Shown in pieces: positions 40,620 to 48,749 of a stretch of DNA of 64,000 bases. Made by a program: the position numbers and the translations under genes. The notes below the pieces were generated by a model. The model was given only the letters and a program-made list of their open reading frames with translations. It made no database searches and was not told where the DNA came from. Each line of letters opens with the position of its first letter. Positions within the stretch are counted from its first letter, which is position 1. This DNA is from an uncultured Sphingomonadaceae bacterium (GTDB lineage Bacteria; Pseudomonadota; Alphaproteobacteria; Sphingomonadales; Sphingomonadaceae): the NCBI GenBank assembly GCA_947494305.1, contig CANLUL010000001.1:620001-684000 (forward strand). Direction: 5' to 3'.

Positions 40620-40690
40620 TATATAATTGGCGCGACCGTCGCTGACGGGGCTTTGACCTTCGCTTGAAGGGATAGGTGCTGTTTTTTCGA

Positions 40691-41992
40691 TTATTCTGCC
40701 GCTTCCAGTTGTTCCATCTGCGCAATGCGCGGATCATTGGGATAGACCCATTCGTCGCCAATTACCTGTTCAACGGCCAACTCATCGGGTATATTGTTCA
40801 AACCAATCATCTTGTCACAAGTCTGATGGAAACTGTAAATTCGTGCCTCCTGATAAGAAAGAGGAACGCTTTTAAATCCATCACTTTCCATCGACTTCTG
40901 AATCATTTCACCAAATTGTGTGTCCTCCAAAATGATCGGACTCATATCCCGACCATTGGGTTTTGTTTCATCTGGAACGGTCCACAGGTCAGGTGCCGGT
41001 CCATCTCCCCAATCCATAGCCATGGTCACAAGCTCTAACCGCGTCGTGTTCAATCCTGTTGGCCAGAAAATTAGTGGTGGAACGAAATAGTTACTCAATG
41101 GCGATACCCAATTGGGGAACATGGTGTAGCTTTGCGTACAAGTTCGACCGAGTTCGCCGACCGTCTCAATTTCCTGCCACTCTGGCGGAGAGTCGACCGC
41201 ACGCACGTGCTCTCGATCCGTTTCTTTGGGGGCGGGGGCTAGCATGCGGGCATGTCCGTTGCGATACATGGTATTCACGTTGCGCTTGCTATCAACCAGT
41301 GGCGCTACCGTGTCTGGATGAATGAAGGGAACGTGATAGACCTCCATGTTCGCCTCCATCGCCACTTTCCAGTTGCACTGCAGATCAAAAGAATAGCGCG
41401 CCGCCAATTTGATTTTATCAAATTGAAACTCTTCCCATTCTTCAGCGACCGGCCCTAGCCAGTCTTTTAGGTTCTGAGCACCATCATCAAAATTTACGAA
41501 AATCAAATTGCCAAACATCTCGCAGCGAACGGGGATAAGGCCGCGGCAGCTCATATCGAAATCAGGCGGAAAATCCTGTTTCTCCGGAACGCCTACCAGC
41601 GTGCCGTCTGTCTTATAGGTCCAATTGTGGTAGCCACACATCAGGCGAGGGGCTTTGCCCTTTTCTTCCGTCACAACGGGAGCACCGCGATGGCGGCATG
41701 TATTGTAAAAGGCTCGCACTTCTCCATCCATGCCGTGGACAATGATGATCGGCGTTCCGGTGTTTTCCCATTTCATGAAGCATCCTGGTTCAGGTACCTC
41801 GTCAATATGTGCCGCGAATAGCCAGCTTTTCTTCCAGATATGCTTCTGTTCGAGATCATAATATTCTTGAGAGGTATATCGTCCGGCCGGAATATCCGGA
41901 AGATGCGGAAAACCCTCGGGGGGAGCTTTGCGACCAGCTTCCCATTCCATCAGGCGTTTCACTTGTTCCACATAGGCTGGATCCATAGCCAT
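40691..41992 (-). CDS. Rieske non-haem iron oxygenase, alpha subunit
   Basis: A 433-residue ring-hydroxylating-type oxygenase. The Rieske [2Fe-2S] ligands are C99-x-H101 and C119-x2-H122 (NTCRHRGAPV, LMCGYHNW). The catalytic domain has NWKVAMEANMEVYHVPFIHPDTV with the iron His ligands. No beta subunit, ferredoxin or reductase gene is nearby, so it probably works as an alpha-only enzyme with partners encoded elsewhere. It precedes the MFS gene in the leftward block. The substrate is unknown. Confidence 0.88.
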   Translation of the reverse strand: MAMDPAYVEQVKRLMEWEAGRKAPPEGFPHLPDIPAGRYTSQEYYDLEQKHIWKKSWLFAAHIDEVPEPGCFMKWENTGTPIIIVHGMDGEVRAFYNTCRHRGAPVVTEEKGKAPRLMCGYHNWTYKTDGTLVGVPEKQDFPPDFDMSCRGLIPVRCEMFGNLIFVNFDDGAQNLKDWLGPVAEEWEEFQFDKIKLAARYSFDLQCNWKVAMEANMEVYHVPFIHPDTVAPLVDSKRNVNTMYRNGHARMLAPAPKETDREHVRAVDSPPEWQEIETVGELGRTCTQSYTMFPNWVSPLSNYFVPPLIFWPTGLNTTRLELVTMAMDWGDGPAPDLWTVPDETKPNGRDMSPIILEDTQFGEMIQKSMESDGFKSVPLSYQEARIYSFHQTCDKMIGLNNIPDELAVEQVIGDEWVYPNDPRIAQMEQLEAAE

Positions 41993-42080
41993 GGCTTCAT
42001 CCTCTCTGATTGCAACTATTGCGATGCCACCTGCATAGCGCTCCGTCGATTGGTGTTTCTGCTAGACCGGAGATGCAACT

Positions 42081-42851
42081 TCAAACCACGCCTTCGACAA
42101 CTGACTTCGCGTTGTCGACGCGAATTGCGGCTCCGTTGATAAATTTGCTCTCGTCGGATGCTAGGAAGAGAACAGTATTTGCAATATCATCCGGTTCACC
42201 AAGTTGGCTTGGGGCAGGACCTTCACTGTTTGGCCGAAGGTCATCCCGCCCGACGAGATCGGCACCGATATTTTCCACCATCGGAGTCAAGATGCCAGCT
42301 GGGTGAACACTGTTACAGCGAATATTGTAGCCGTTGTTAGCGCAGTGTACCGCGATGCTGCGGCTCATGCTCTCAACGGCTCCCTTCGCAGCCGCATAGG
42401 CGACCACGATTGGTTCCCCCTGGACTGAAGCAATGGATGCCATATTGATAATCGATCCGCCGCCTGTTTCCTTCATGGCCTTTACAGCATGTTTACACCC
42501 AAAAAAGGTGGCATCGGCGCTGACAGCCATCACAAAACGATATTCGTCTTCGGTCTGAGTTTCGATAGTACCGGGAGCTACGACGCCTGCATTATTAACA
42601 AGAATGTCGAGTTTGCCGTGCTTGTTCACAACATCGCCCACAAGCTTTTCCCAACTTGACTCTTTGCTTACATCTTGAACATGAAATTCCGCGGCTTCTC
42701 CAATTTCAGAAGCCACGCGCTCACCATTTTCCTGATCAACGTCAGTAAGGATGACCGTCGCCCCTTCTTTTGCAAACATACGCGCGTCGGCTTCTCCCAA
42801 ACCTTTTGCTGCGCCAGTAATTATTGCCACTTTACCTTCTAGACGGCCCAT
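42081..42851 (-). CDS. SDR family oxidoreductase
   Basis: A 256-residue classical SDR. AIITGAAKGLGEADA is near residue 9, LVNNAGVVAPG near 87, Ser in INMASIASV and the catalytic pair in VVAYAAAKGAVESM. The C-terminus ends DNAKSVVEGVV rather than the usual DGG..., so the last strand is altered. First gene of the leftward block with the Rieske enzyme 88 bases downstream; divergent from the NTF2-like gene at 42941. Confidence 0.87.
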   Translation of the reverse strand: MGRLEGKVAIITGAAKGLGEADARMFAKEGATVILTDVDQENGERVASEIGEAAEFHVQDVSKESSWEKLVGDVVNKHGKLDILVNNAGVVAPGTIETQTEDEYRFVMAVSADATFFGCKHAVKAMKETGGGSIINMASIASVQGEPIVVAYAAAKGAVESMSRSIAVHCANNGYNIRCNSVHPAGILTPMVENIGADLVGRDDLRPNSEGPAPSQLGEPDDIANTVLFLASDESKFINGAAIRVDNAKSVVEGVV

Positions 42852-42897
42852 TATCCTACTCCTGTCATTTTTGTCATCTTCCCACGAAATGGCGCAT

Positions 42898-42910
42898 CAT
42901 GCTAGGCATG
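42898..42910. promoter_or_regulatory. Short inverted repeat in the divergent SDR / NTF2-like intergenic region
   Basis: CATGC-TAG-GCATG is a 13-base inverted repeat in the 89-base gap between two divergent genes, 31 bases before the NTF2-like start. It could be an operator; arms of five bases occur by chance, so support is weak. Confidence 0.3.
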
Positions 42911-42940
42911 GCCCACTAGTAAAAAGGGGGAGGGCGAAAC

Positions 42941-43402
42941 GTGGATAAATTGGAAGCACTTTGGGCACGGGAGCAAATTCGGGATATTCTGCATCGCTAT
43001 TGCAAAGGAATTGATCGCCGGGATTGGGAACTGGTGCGCTCTTGCTTTGCCGATGATCATATCCACAATCACGGTGATATTACCGGATCACCGGATGATT
43101 TTGTCCGTATGGCCAGCGGATTACTGGAGGCTATTCCCGCTACCCATCACAGCATATCCAACGTGCATTTCGAGTTTTCCGCGGATGGAAGTAGCGTGGA
43201 AACTGAAGCGAATTTTGTTGCCTATCACCTGATCGAAGCAGGTCATCCGGAAGGTATGCCGGTCGAGACCAACGGGGAAGCAACCGACTGGATCGTAGCC
43301 GGCCGCTATTGTGATCGCTTTGAGAAACGAGATGGTGAATGGATAATCGTTCGCCGCAATGCATTTCATGACTGGGAAAGACACGATCCAGCCAGAGTCT
43401 AG
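42941..43402 (+). CDS. SnoaL/NTF2-like protein
   Basis: A 153-residue cone-fold protein starting at GTG, with GGGGGAGGGCG just upstream. LWAREQIRDILHRYCKGIDRRDWELVRSCFADD is the typical SnoaL_4 N-terminus, and GRYCDRFEKRDGEWIIVRRNAFHDW the C-terminal sheet. Family members are isomerases, cyclases, dehydratases or oxygenase-type subunits. Standing alone beside the SDR/Rieske block, it probably acts on a pathway intermediate. Its end overlaps the convergent small membrane protein gene by four bases. Confidence 0.83.
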   Translation: MDKLEALWAREQIRDILHRYCKGIDRRDWELVRSCFADDHIHNHGDITGSPDDFVRMASGLLEAIPATHHSISNVHFEFSADGSSVETEANFVAYHLIEAGHPEGMPVETNGEATDWIVAGRYCDRFEKRDGEWIIVRRNAFHDWERHDPARV

Positions 43403-43779
43403 TTTTGCTTGTCGCTCAATTGCGCCACTCGTAATTCTATTCTTTTTAGTTCAGCGAGCATGGATAACATGTTCATACGGTCGAACATCCACATTTTGAG
43501 CAATCCTACAGCCTGTGCCGATCCCAAACAAACGGCAACCCATAGCACGGTATGTTTGACATCAACTGAGAAGAATGCCTGCCAACCACTGTAAAATGCC
43601 AGTACAGCAAAGACAAAGGTAAAAGCCCAAACCATATAGGACCAGTACCGCATGGGGCCATGTAGAGTCGCTCCCAGCTGATCAAAAAGCCCGCGGCCAT
43701 TTTCCAGGTCGTCCAGAAATGCTTTGTCTTCAGCATCCAACGCAGTGCTCAGATTCTGTTCAAATTTATCCATGTTCAT
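43399..43779 (-). CDS. Small two-segment membrane protein coupled to an ECF sigma factor
   Basis: A 126-residue protein with an acidic N-terminal region (LDAEDKAFLDDLENGRGLFDQL). Two membrane segments follow (about 48-66 and 78-97) and then a C-terminal basic helix (MLAELKRIELRVAQLSDKQ). It resembles the uncharacterised DUF6768-type proteins next to sigma factor genes (from memory, not checked). Its ATG overlaps the sigma factor stop as ATGA, with GGAG inside the sigma gene end. No zinc-binding anti-sigma motif (HxxxCxxC) is present. It may be a membrane regulator of the sigma factor. Confidence 0.8.
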   Translation of the reverse strand: MNMDKFEQNLSTALDAEDKAFLDDLENGRGLFDQLGATLHGPMRYWSYMVWAFTFVFAVLAFYSGWQAFFSVDVKHTVLWVAVCLGSAQAVGLLKMWMFDRMNMLSMLAELKRIELRVAQLSDKQN

Positions 43780-44324
43780 TCTCCTTCAATTCCTGTGGTT
43801 TCGGACAGCGCCGCCTGCAATTGTTTGCGGGCGTGAAAAATTCTGGACTTGGCGGTACCAATAGGAACCGACGTGACTTCTGCGATTTCAGCCAATGTCA
43901 GTCCTTCGCTGAAATAGAGTGTCGCGGCGATGCGATGCTCACCCGTCAACTGTCTAAAAGCTTGATCAACCGACACTTTGTCTTCTCCTTGGGCTGAAGT
44001 TGTCACCTCAATTCCCGTCTCTGAGATCTTTCGATCGCGTTGGTTTGTCCGAATGTGATCAGCACATTTGTTGTGCAATATTCGATAGGCCCAAGCTGGA
44101 AATCGTGAGGGTTTGCGGAGACCAAGCCAACCCTTGCAGATCCCAATCCAAGCTTCTTGTACGGCCACTCGGGCTTGCTCCTGGTCGCGCAACAGTCGGT
44201 AAGCTGTACGCATCAATCGGGGATGCCAGCGTGCCGCCAATCGTTCACCAGCCCGGCGATCGCCCGCCTGAATGCGGGTTAACAGCAACTCGTCATAAAT
44301 TCGATCTGTATCGCTGTATCGCAT
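43776..44324 (-). CDS. ECF-type RNA polymerase sigma factor
   Basis: A 182-residue two-domain sigma factor. Region 2 is RLMRTAYRLLRDQEQARVAVQEAWIGICKGW, then FPAWAYRILHNKCADHIR. Region 4 is LTGEHRIAATLYFSEGLTLAEIAEVTSVPIGTAKSRIFHARKQL. The usual acidic DDVVQE-type pattern of region 2.1/2.2 is altered to QARVAVQEAW. It is coupled to the small membrane protein downstream. The inducing signal and regulon are not evident. Confidence 0.88.
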   Translation of the reverse strand: MRYSDTDRIYDELLLTRIQAGDRRAGERLAARWHPRLMRTAYRLLRDQEQARVAVQEAWIGICKGWLGLRKPSRFPAWAYRILHNKCADHIRTNQRDRKISETGIEVTTSAQGEDKVSVDQAFRQLTGEHRIAATLYFSEGLTLAEIAEVTSVPIGTAKSRIFHARKQLQAALSETTGIEGE

Positions 44325-44392
44325 GCAAACCTCTTGGCCCTTTTACACCGTTAGTCGGTGCAGGGGAGCAAAAGGTTCAAAGCAATTGAAAA

Positions 44393-45160
44393 TTATTGTG
44401 TGGTATAGCCGCCATCGACAACAAATTCGGCGCCGGTAACGTAGGTTGATTCATCCGAGGCCAGGAACAACACACAGTTGGCAATATCTTTGGGCTGTCC
44501 CATTCGCCCCATGGGTATGCTCTCGGCAATCGCATCATAATGCGCGTTATTGTCCCCAACCGCTGCGCGCTGCATATTGGTTTCAATAATACCCGGGTGG
44601 ACGGTATTGACTCGAATATTATCCCTTGCGGTTTCCAGAGCTACAGATTTGCTGAACATTTTCACTGCGCCTTTTGAAGCCGTGTAGGCCGCACTTCCCC
44701 GGAATCCAACCAGGCCGGCAATCGAGGAAATGTTGATGATGGAACCACCTCCGGTTTGTCGCATAGCCGAGACGGCAGCACTGGTTCCCAAATAGCTTCC
44801 GGCCACATTGACCTTGAACTGGTTCATCAGTGCATCATTGGCGTTTGCATCTTCGATTTCGGCAATTTCCAATATTCCAGCGTTGTTGACCAACACATCC
44901 AATCGTCCGTGATCGGCGATGATGGAACCAACCAATTCCTTCCAACCTTGTTCAGATGCGACGTCTTGATGGAGAGCAAAGGCTTGGCTGCCGTTAGCAA
45001 CGATATCCGCGACAACTGCTTCAACGCCTGACAAGTCGACATCGGTTGCGACAACAATCGCTCCTTCTTCGGCTAGCCGTTCGGCAATGGCACTGCCCAG
45101 TCCGGGACGCGAAGCGCCGCCGGTAACCAGGGCGACTTTGCCCTCCATTCTTTTAGTCAT
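44393..45160 (-). CDS. SDR family oxidoreductase
   Basis: A 255-residue classical SDR. ALVTGGASRPGLGSAIAERL is near residue 10; it has two extra residues in the glycine loop (GGASRPGLGSA). LVNNAGILE is near 89, Ser is in IINISSIAGLVG, the catalytic pair is in AAYTASKGAVKMF, and the C-terminus is VTGAEFVVDGGYTTQ. It is preceded within six bases by the NmrA-like gene, so the two are probably co-transcribed. Confidence 0.88.
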   Translation of the reverse strand: MTKRMEGKVALVTGGASRPGLGSAIAERLAEEGAIVVATDVDLSGVEAVVADIVANGSQAFALHQDVASEQGWKELVGSIIADHGRLDVLVNNAGILEIAEIEDANANDALMNQFKVNVAGSYLGTSAAVSAMRQTGGGSIINISSIAGLVGFRGSAAYTASKGAVKMFSKSVALETARDNIRVNTVHPGIIETNMQRAAVGDNNAHYDAIAESIPMGRMGQPKDIANCVLFLASDESTYVTGAEFVVDGGYTTQ

Positions 45161-45166
45161 ACATTT

Positions 45167-46099
45167 CTAACCTGCTGATGGTCTGTGCGCATCGTCCGAC
45201 CAATCTTGCCGTTTGCCCCACGTTTCCATGGTTTCAAATTCAACTTCCGGCAGACGTTCTTGCTGATATTCAAAATTCACACAAAATGGTTTGGTCGGTG
45301 AATCATTATTGTAATGGTAGAAGGCCGCGATGCCAGCCGAAAACTCAGCTCGCGCTTCCGGAGCCATGGAATCTCCGAGCGCATCTACCAGCAAATCTCC
45401 GAACTCCTCTGGTGTGCAGGGATCATATTTGATCTCTTTGCCGAACACCTTCGATAGGGTTGCAACCGTATCGGTCGGCAGGAATCGCTCGGGACCGCCT
45501 ATGTTCATCCAAGTCCCTTCCATATCCGGACGCTCGAGCGCAGCAGTCATGCATTTGCCGACATCATCAAGGCTGATCCAGTTGGCTTCAAGATGCGGTT
45601 GGTGTGCGTAAACATACCGATCTTCATGCACCAGAAAGGGTCTTGCCCAATTGGTCAGCAGGTTATCCATGAAGAGCACAGAACCGAAAATTGTCGCGGG
45701 AATTCCGGTGCGGAATATACTGTTGATTGCGACTGTGTTGTTGCCATAGGTAAACGGATCGCCCGGCTTGTCGGGGATCCAGCTGGAAGTGTTCCAGACG
45801 AAACGTTCGGCACCAGCTTCTTTGGCTGCGGCTGCGACGCGGCCAGTCAGTGTTGCACGATCTTCTCGTGCTTGTAGGGGATGGGTGTAGAATACGGCAT
45901 CCGATCCCTCAAAGGCTGGCACCCAAGTCGACTCATCATAGAGATCAAAAACTCTAGCTTCATCAGCAATGTTACTGCCACCTAGATCCGGTGTTTCACT
46001 TCTGGAAAGTGCCCGAACTTTGTGTCCTGTTGCTCCCAACTGCCTGATCTGCGCTAAGCCTTGACGGCCGGTGGAACCGACCACTGATACTAGTGACAT
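45167..46099 (-). CDS. NmrA-like NAD(P)-binding protein
   Basis: A 310-residue atypical SDR with VSVVGSTGRQGLAQIRQL at the N-terminus, HKVRALSRS next, and WISLDDVGKCMTAALE later. The ATG at 46099 follows AAAGGAGAGG. A much longer reading (to 46498) would overlap the divergent CoA ligase gene and add about 130 residues with no family match. It is a distant paralog of the protein at 36023-36979 and likewise stands beside an SDR. It probably recognises or reduces a pathway compound. Confidence 0.8.
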   Translation of the reverse strand: MSLVSVVGSTGRQGLAQIRQLGATGHKVRALSRSETPDLGGSNIADEARVFDLYDESTWVPAFEGSDAVFYTHPLQAREDRATLTGRVAAAAKEAGAERFVWNTSSWIPDKPGDPFTYGNNTVAINSIFRTGIPATIFGSVLFMDNLLTNWARPFLVHEDRYVYAHQPHLEANWISLDDVGKCMTAALERPDMEGTWMNIGGPERFLPTDTVATLSKVFGKEIKYDPCTPEEFGDLLVDALGDSMAPEARAEFSAGIAAFYHYNNDSPTKPFCVNFEYQQERLPEVEFETMETWGKRQDWSDDAHRPSAG

Positions 46100-46253
46100 A
46101 TGCCTCTCCTTTTTTGTTTGCAGGTGTTGTGAAGCAGGCTTTGGCAAATCCCAACGCTCAAATTTGTCAGGATGAGAGCATCGAAGGCAATCAAGCGCTA
46201 TTGATTGTGCTAGGCTGCACACCGATTTCGCCTCACTATGTAGGGACAGAAGT

Positions 46254-46268
46254 TTCACGCCAAGTGAA
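46254..46268. promoter_or_regulatory. Inverted repeat upstream of the CoA ligase operon
   Basis: TTCAC-GCCAA-GTGAA lies 26 bases before the ligase ATG, in the 195-base divergent gap. Position and form suit an operator for a dimeric repressor. I see no other copy of the same sequence at the nearby promoters I examined. Confidence 0.4.
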
Positions 46269-46294
46269 CATACAGTTTGGGCAAAGAGGATAGC

Positions 46295-47881
46295 ATGACA
46301 GAAGACGAAATTATTTCCATCGGTGACGTGGTCCGTTTTCAGGCACAGGAGCAACCGGATCAGGCAGTTTTCACATTTGAAGACGATGAGATGACCTATG
46401 GACGCCTTCATGAGAATAGCAATCGTGCTGCGCAAGCTCTGGCATCGAAAGGAATCGGTAAGGGCGACCGAATTTCCTATATGGGGAAAAACTCGCATCT
46501 CTATTTTGAGATTTTGGTCGGAGCGGCAAAATTGGGCGCCGTTATGGTTCCCGTAAACTGGCGGCTGGCTCCACCCGAAGTGACTTATGTCCTCAACGAT
46601 TCAGAAGCAAAAACACTGTTTGTTGGCCCGGGATTTGACGATCTGCTGAAGAAAATTCACCCTAATCTAGAGCATGTAGAATTGATTTTGGGTTCAGAAG
46701 GTCCCGAAGGTGATTTTCCGGGATATCCAGCCTGGCGAGATGAATTTGAACCCATTGATCCGATGATCTCCTGCTTGGACGACGATGATGCGTTGCAACT
46801 CTACACATCGGGAACCACGGGTCATCCCAAGGGCGCAATCATGACCAATGGTTCGATTTTCTCCTCGCGTGCGGCTGGTGTTCCCGAAGAGGACTTGATG
46901 GATTGGCAAAAGCCAGTGCCGGGAGAAATTACGCTTCTCGCCATGCCTTGTTTCCATATTAGTGGATCGGGAACCGGACTGGCGGTGATGTTTGCGGGTG
47001 GTAGTGCGATCGTGCTTCCCGAATATGATCCGACGCAGGCGCTGGATCTTATTGAGCAATATAATATTTCCAAAATATTCATGGTGCCTGCCGCCATTCA
47101 GATTTTGCTCAACCATCCGCGTGCCAAGGAGGTGGATTTTTCAAACCTCAAATATATCACCTATGGCGCATCACCCATTCCGCTGGAATTGATGAAGCAG
47201 GCTATGGATGTTCTGGGTTGCGGCTTTGTTCAGATGTACGGGATGACCGAGACCAGCGGGACGATCACAACGCTTAACCCCGAAGATCATGATGTGAATG
47301 GCAACGAAAAAATGCGCTCGGTCGGCACGGCGCTTCCGGGTGTTGAACTAAAGATCATTGATCCTGAAACACTCGAACCCGTTGCTGCAAATACCGTCGG
47401 TGAAATTGCCACGCGGTCGGCAAAAAATATGAAGGGTTATTGGAATCGTCCAGATGCAACAGAAGAAACCATTGATGCAGACGGCTGGTTGCGAACAGGT
47501 GATGCTGGGTATCTGGATGAGGATGGCTATCTGTTTATTCATGATCGGCTGAAAGACATGATCATTTCGGGCGGTGAGAATGTGTATCCTGCTGAAGTGG
47601 AAAATGCGATCTATGCCAATCCCAAAGTGGCTGATGTGGCCGTGATCGGGATTCCTGATGAAAAATGGGGTGAGGCAGTGAAGGCCTGTGTCGTTGTAAA
47701 GAAAGATCAACAGTTAAGTGAAGCAGACGTGATTGCCCATGCACGCGAACATATCGCAGGCTATAAATGCCCGAAGTCGGTTGACTTCATCGAGGCTTTG
47801 CCCCGAAATCCATCGGGGAAGATTTTGCGCAAGGATTTGCGGGCACCCTATTGGGAAGGGAAGGACAAGGCAGTCAACTGA
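46295..47881 (+). CDS. Acyl-CoA synthetase (AMP-forming)
   Basis: A 528-residue ANL-superfamily ligase that activates a carboxylic acid to its CoA thioester. The AMP motif LYTSGTTGHPKGAIMTN is near residue 170. MYGMTETSGTITTLNP is motif A5, DGWLRTGDAGYLDEDGYLFIHDR is A7, and LKDMIISGGENVYPAEVE is the hinge. The catalytic Lys is in NPSGKILRKDLR. The ATG at 46295 follows AGAGGA. First gene of the rightward operon; it likely makes the CoA ester used by the crotonase and the acyl-CoA dehydrogenases. Confidence 0.92.
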   Translation: MTEDEIISIGDVVRFQAQEQPDQAVFTFEDDEMTYGRLHENSNRAAQALASKGIGKGDRISYMGKNSHLYFEILVGAAKLGAVMVPVNWRLAPPEVTYVLNDSEAKTLFVGPGFDDLLKKIHPNLEHVELILGSEGPEGDFPGYPAWRDEFEPIDPMISCLDDDDALQLYTSGTTGHPKGAIMTNGSIFSSRAAGVPEEDLMDWQKPVPGEITLLAMPCFHISGSGTGLAVMFAGGSAIVLPEYDPTQALDLIEQYNISKIFMVPAAIQILLNHPRAKEVDFSNLKYITYGASPIPLELMKQAMDVLGCGFVQMYGMTETSGTITTLNPEDHDVNGNEKMRSVGTALPGVELKIIDPETLEPVAANTVGEIATRSAKNMKGYWNRPDATEETIDADGWLRTGDAGYLDEDGYLFIHDRLKDMIISGGENVYPAEVENAIYANPKVADVAVIGIPDEKWGEAVKACVVVKKDQQLSEADVIAHAREHIAGYKCPKSVDFIEALPRNPSGKILRKDLRAPYWEGKDKAVN

Positions 47882-47899
47882 GTCCCTTGGAGATATTTT

Positions 47900-48643
47900 A
47901 TGAGTGATTTGGTATTGCGTGAAGATCAAGGCGGATGGACAGTTTTGACACTGAACCGGCCGGACAAGTTAAACTCGCTAACTGTCGGAATGTTCCGCGA
48001 ATTGCGCAATCATATCGCTGATTTGCGTAAAGATGATTCCATTGGCTGTGTCGTTTTGCGCGGTGCAGGGAAGTGCTTTTCTGCCGGGCATGATTTGGGA
48101 GATATTGCCGAAGGTGAAAAAGTGCCGTCGTTCGGCTGGCATTCGGAAACTTTGCGTTTGATGGAGAAACTCCCCAAGCCGGTTATCGCGGCGGTTCATG
48201 GCCATTGTTACACGGGAGCTCTTGAAGTCGCTTTAGCTGCAGACTTTATCATCGCCGCCGACAGTGCACGCTTTGGGGATACCCATTCGAAATGGGCACT
48301 CACACCAATTTGGGGAATGAGCCAGCGCTTACCGCGCCGGGTCGGAATCGCGACGGCAAAACGGCTGATGTTTTCAGCAGATATGTTTGATGCCGAAGAA
48401 GCCGTGCGCATTGGTTTAGCCGAATATTCGGTGCCACTTGAGAAGTTTGATGGCGAAATCGCTTCGCTGGCTGAGCGCATAGTGGCCAATTCTGGGTTTT
48501 CACACGCTGCTAACAAGCGTTTGCTGGAGGCTACCGACAATGATGCACTCGATGCTGGGTTGCAATGGGAGGTTCTGGAGAACGAAGGCCATGGTCCTGA
48601 CATGAACGAGCGTATCGCAGCATTCATGGGCAAAGGAAAATAG
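47900..48643 (+). CDS. Enoyl-CoA hydratase/isomerase (crotonase) family protein
   Basis: A 247-residue crotonase. GAGKCFSAGHDLGDI supplies an oxyanion-hole NH, and the region from HGHCYTGALEVALAADFIIAA is the second hole and keeps a Glu near the first hydratase Glu. The second hydratase Glu position (FGxPE) is FGDTHS here, so a plain hydratase is doubtful; isomerase, hydrolase or retro-Claisen chemistry is possible. It is 18 bases after the CoA ligase, clearly in its operon. Confidence 0.88.
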   Translation: MSDLVLREDQGGWTVLTLNRPDKLNSLTVGMFRELRNHIADLRKDDSIGCVVLRGAGKCFSAGHDLGDIAEGEKVPSFGWHSETLRLMEKLPKPVIAAVHGHCYTGALEVALAADFIIAADSARFGDTHSKWALTPIWGMSQRLPRRVGIATAKRLMFSADMFDAEEAVRIGLAEYSVPLEKFDGEIASLAERIVANSGFSHAANKRLLEATDNDALDAGLQWEVLENEGHGPDMNERIAAFMGKGK

Positions 48644-48749
48644 CAGCGAAATATCATAGAAAATGACAATGCTGACATTTTTGCTGATTACCAGCGTCCG
48701 GAAAATGGGTTAGCTGAAACAATATCAAAACAATGAGAGGAATCGATCA

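Noticed and set aside
46100-46498. N-terminal extension of the NmrA-like gene to 46498
   Set aside because: It would overlap the CoA ligase start and adds about 130 residues without family match; a strong ribosome site marks the ATG at 46099.
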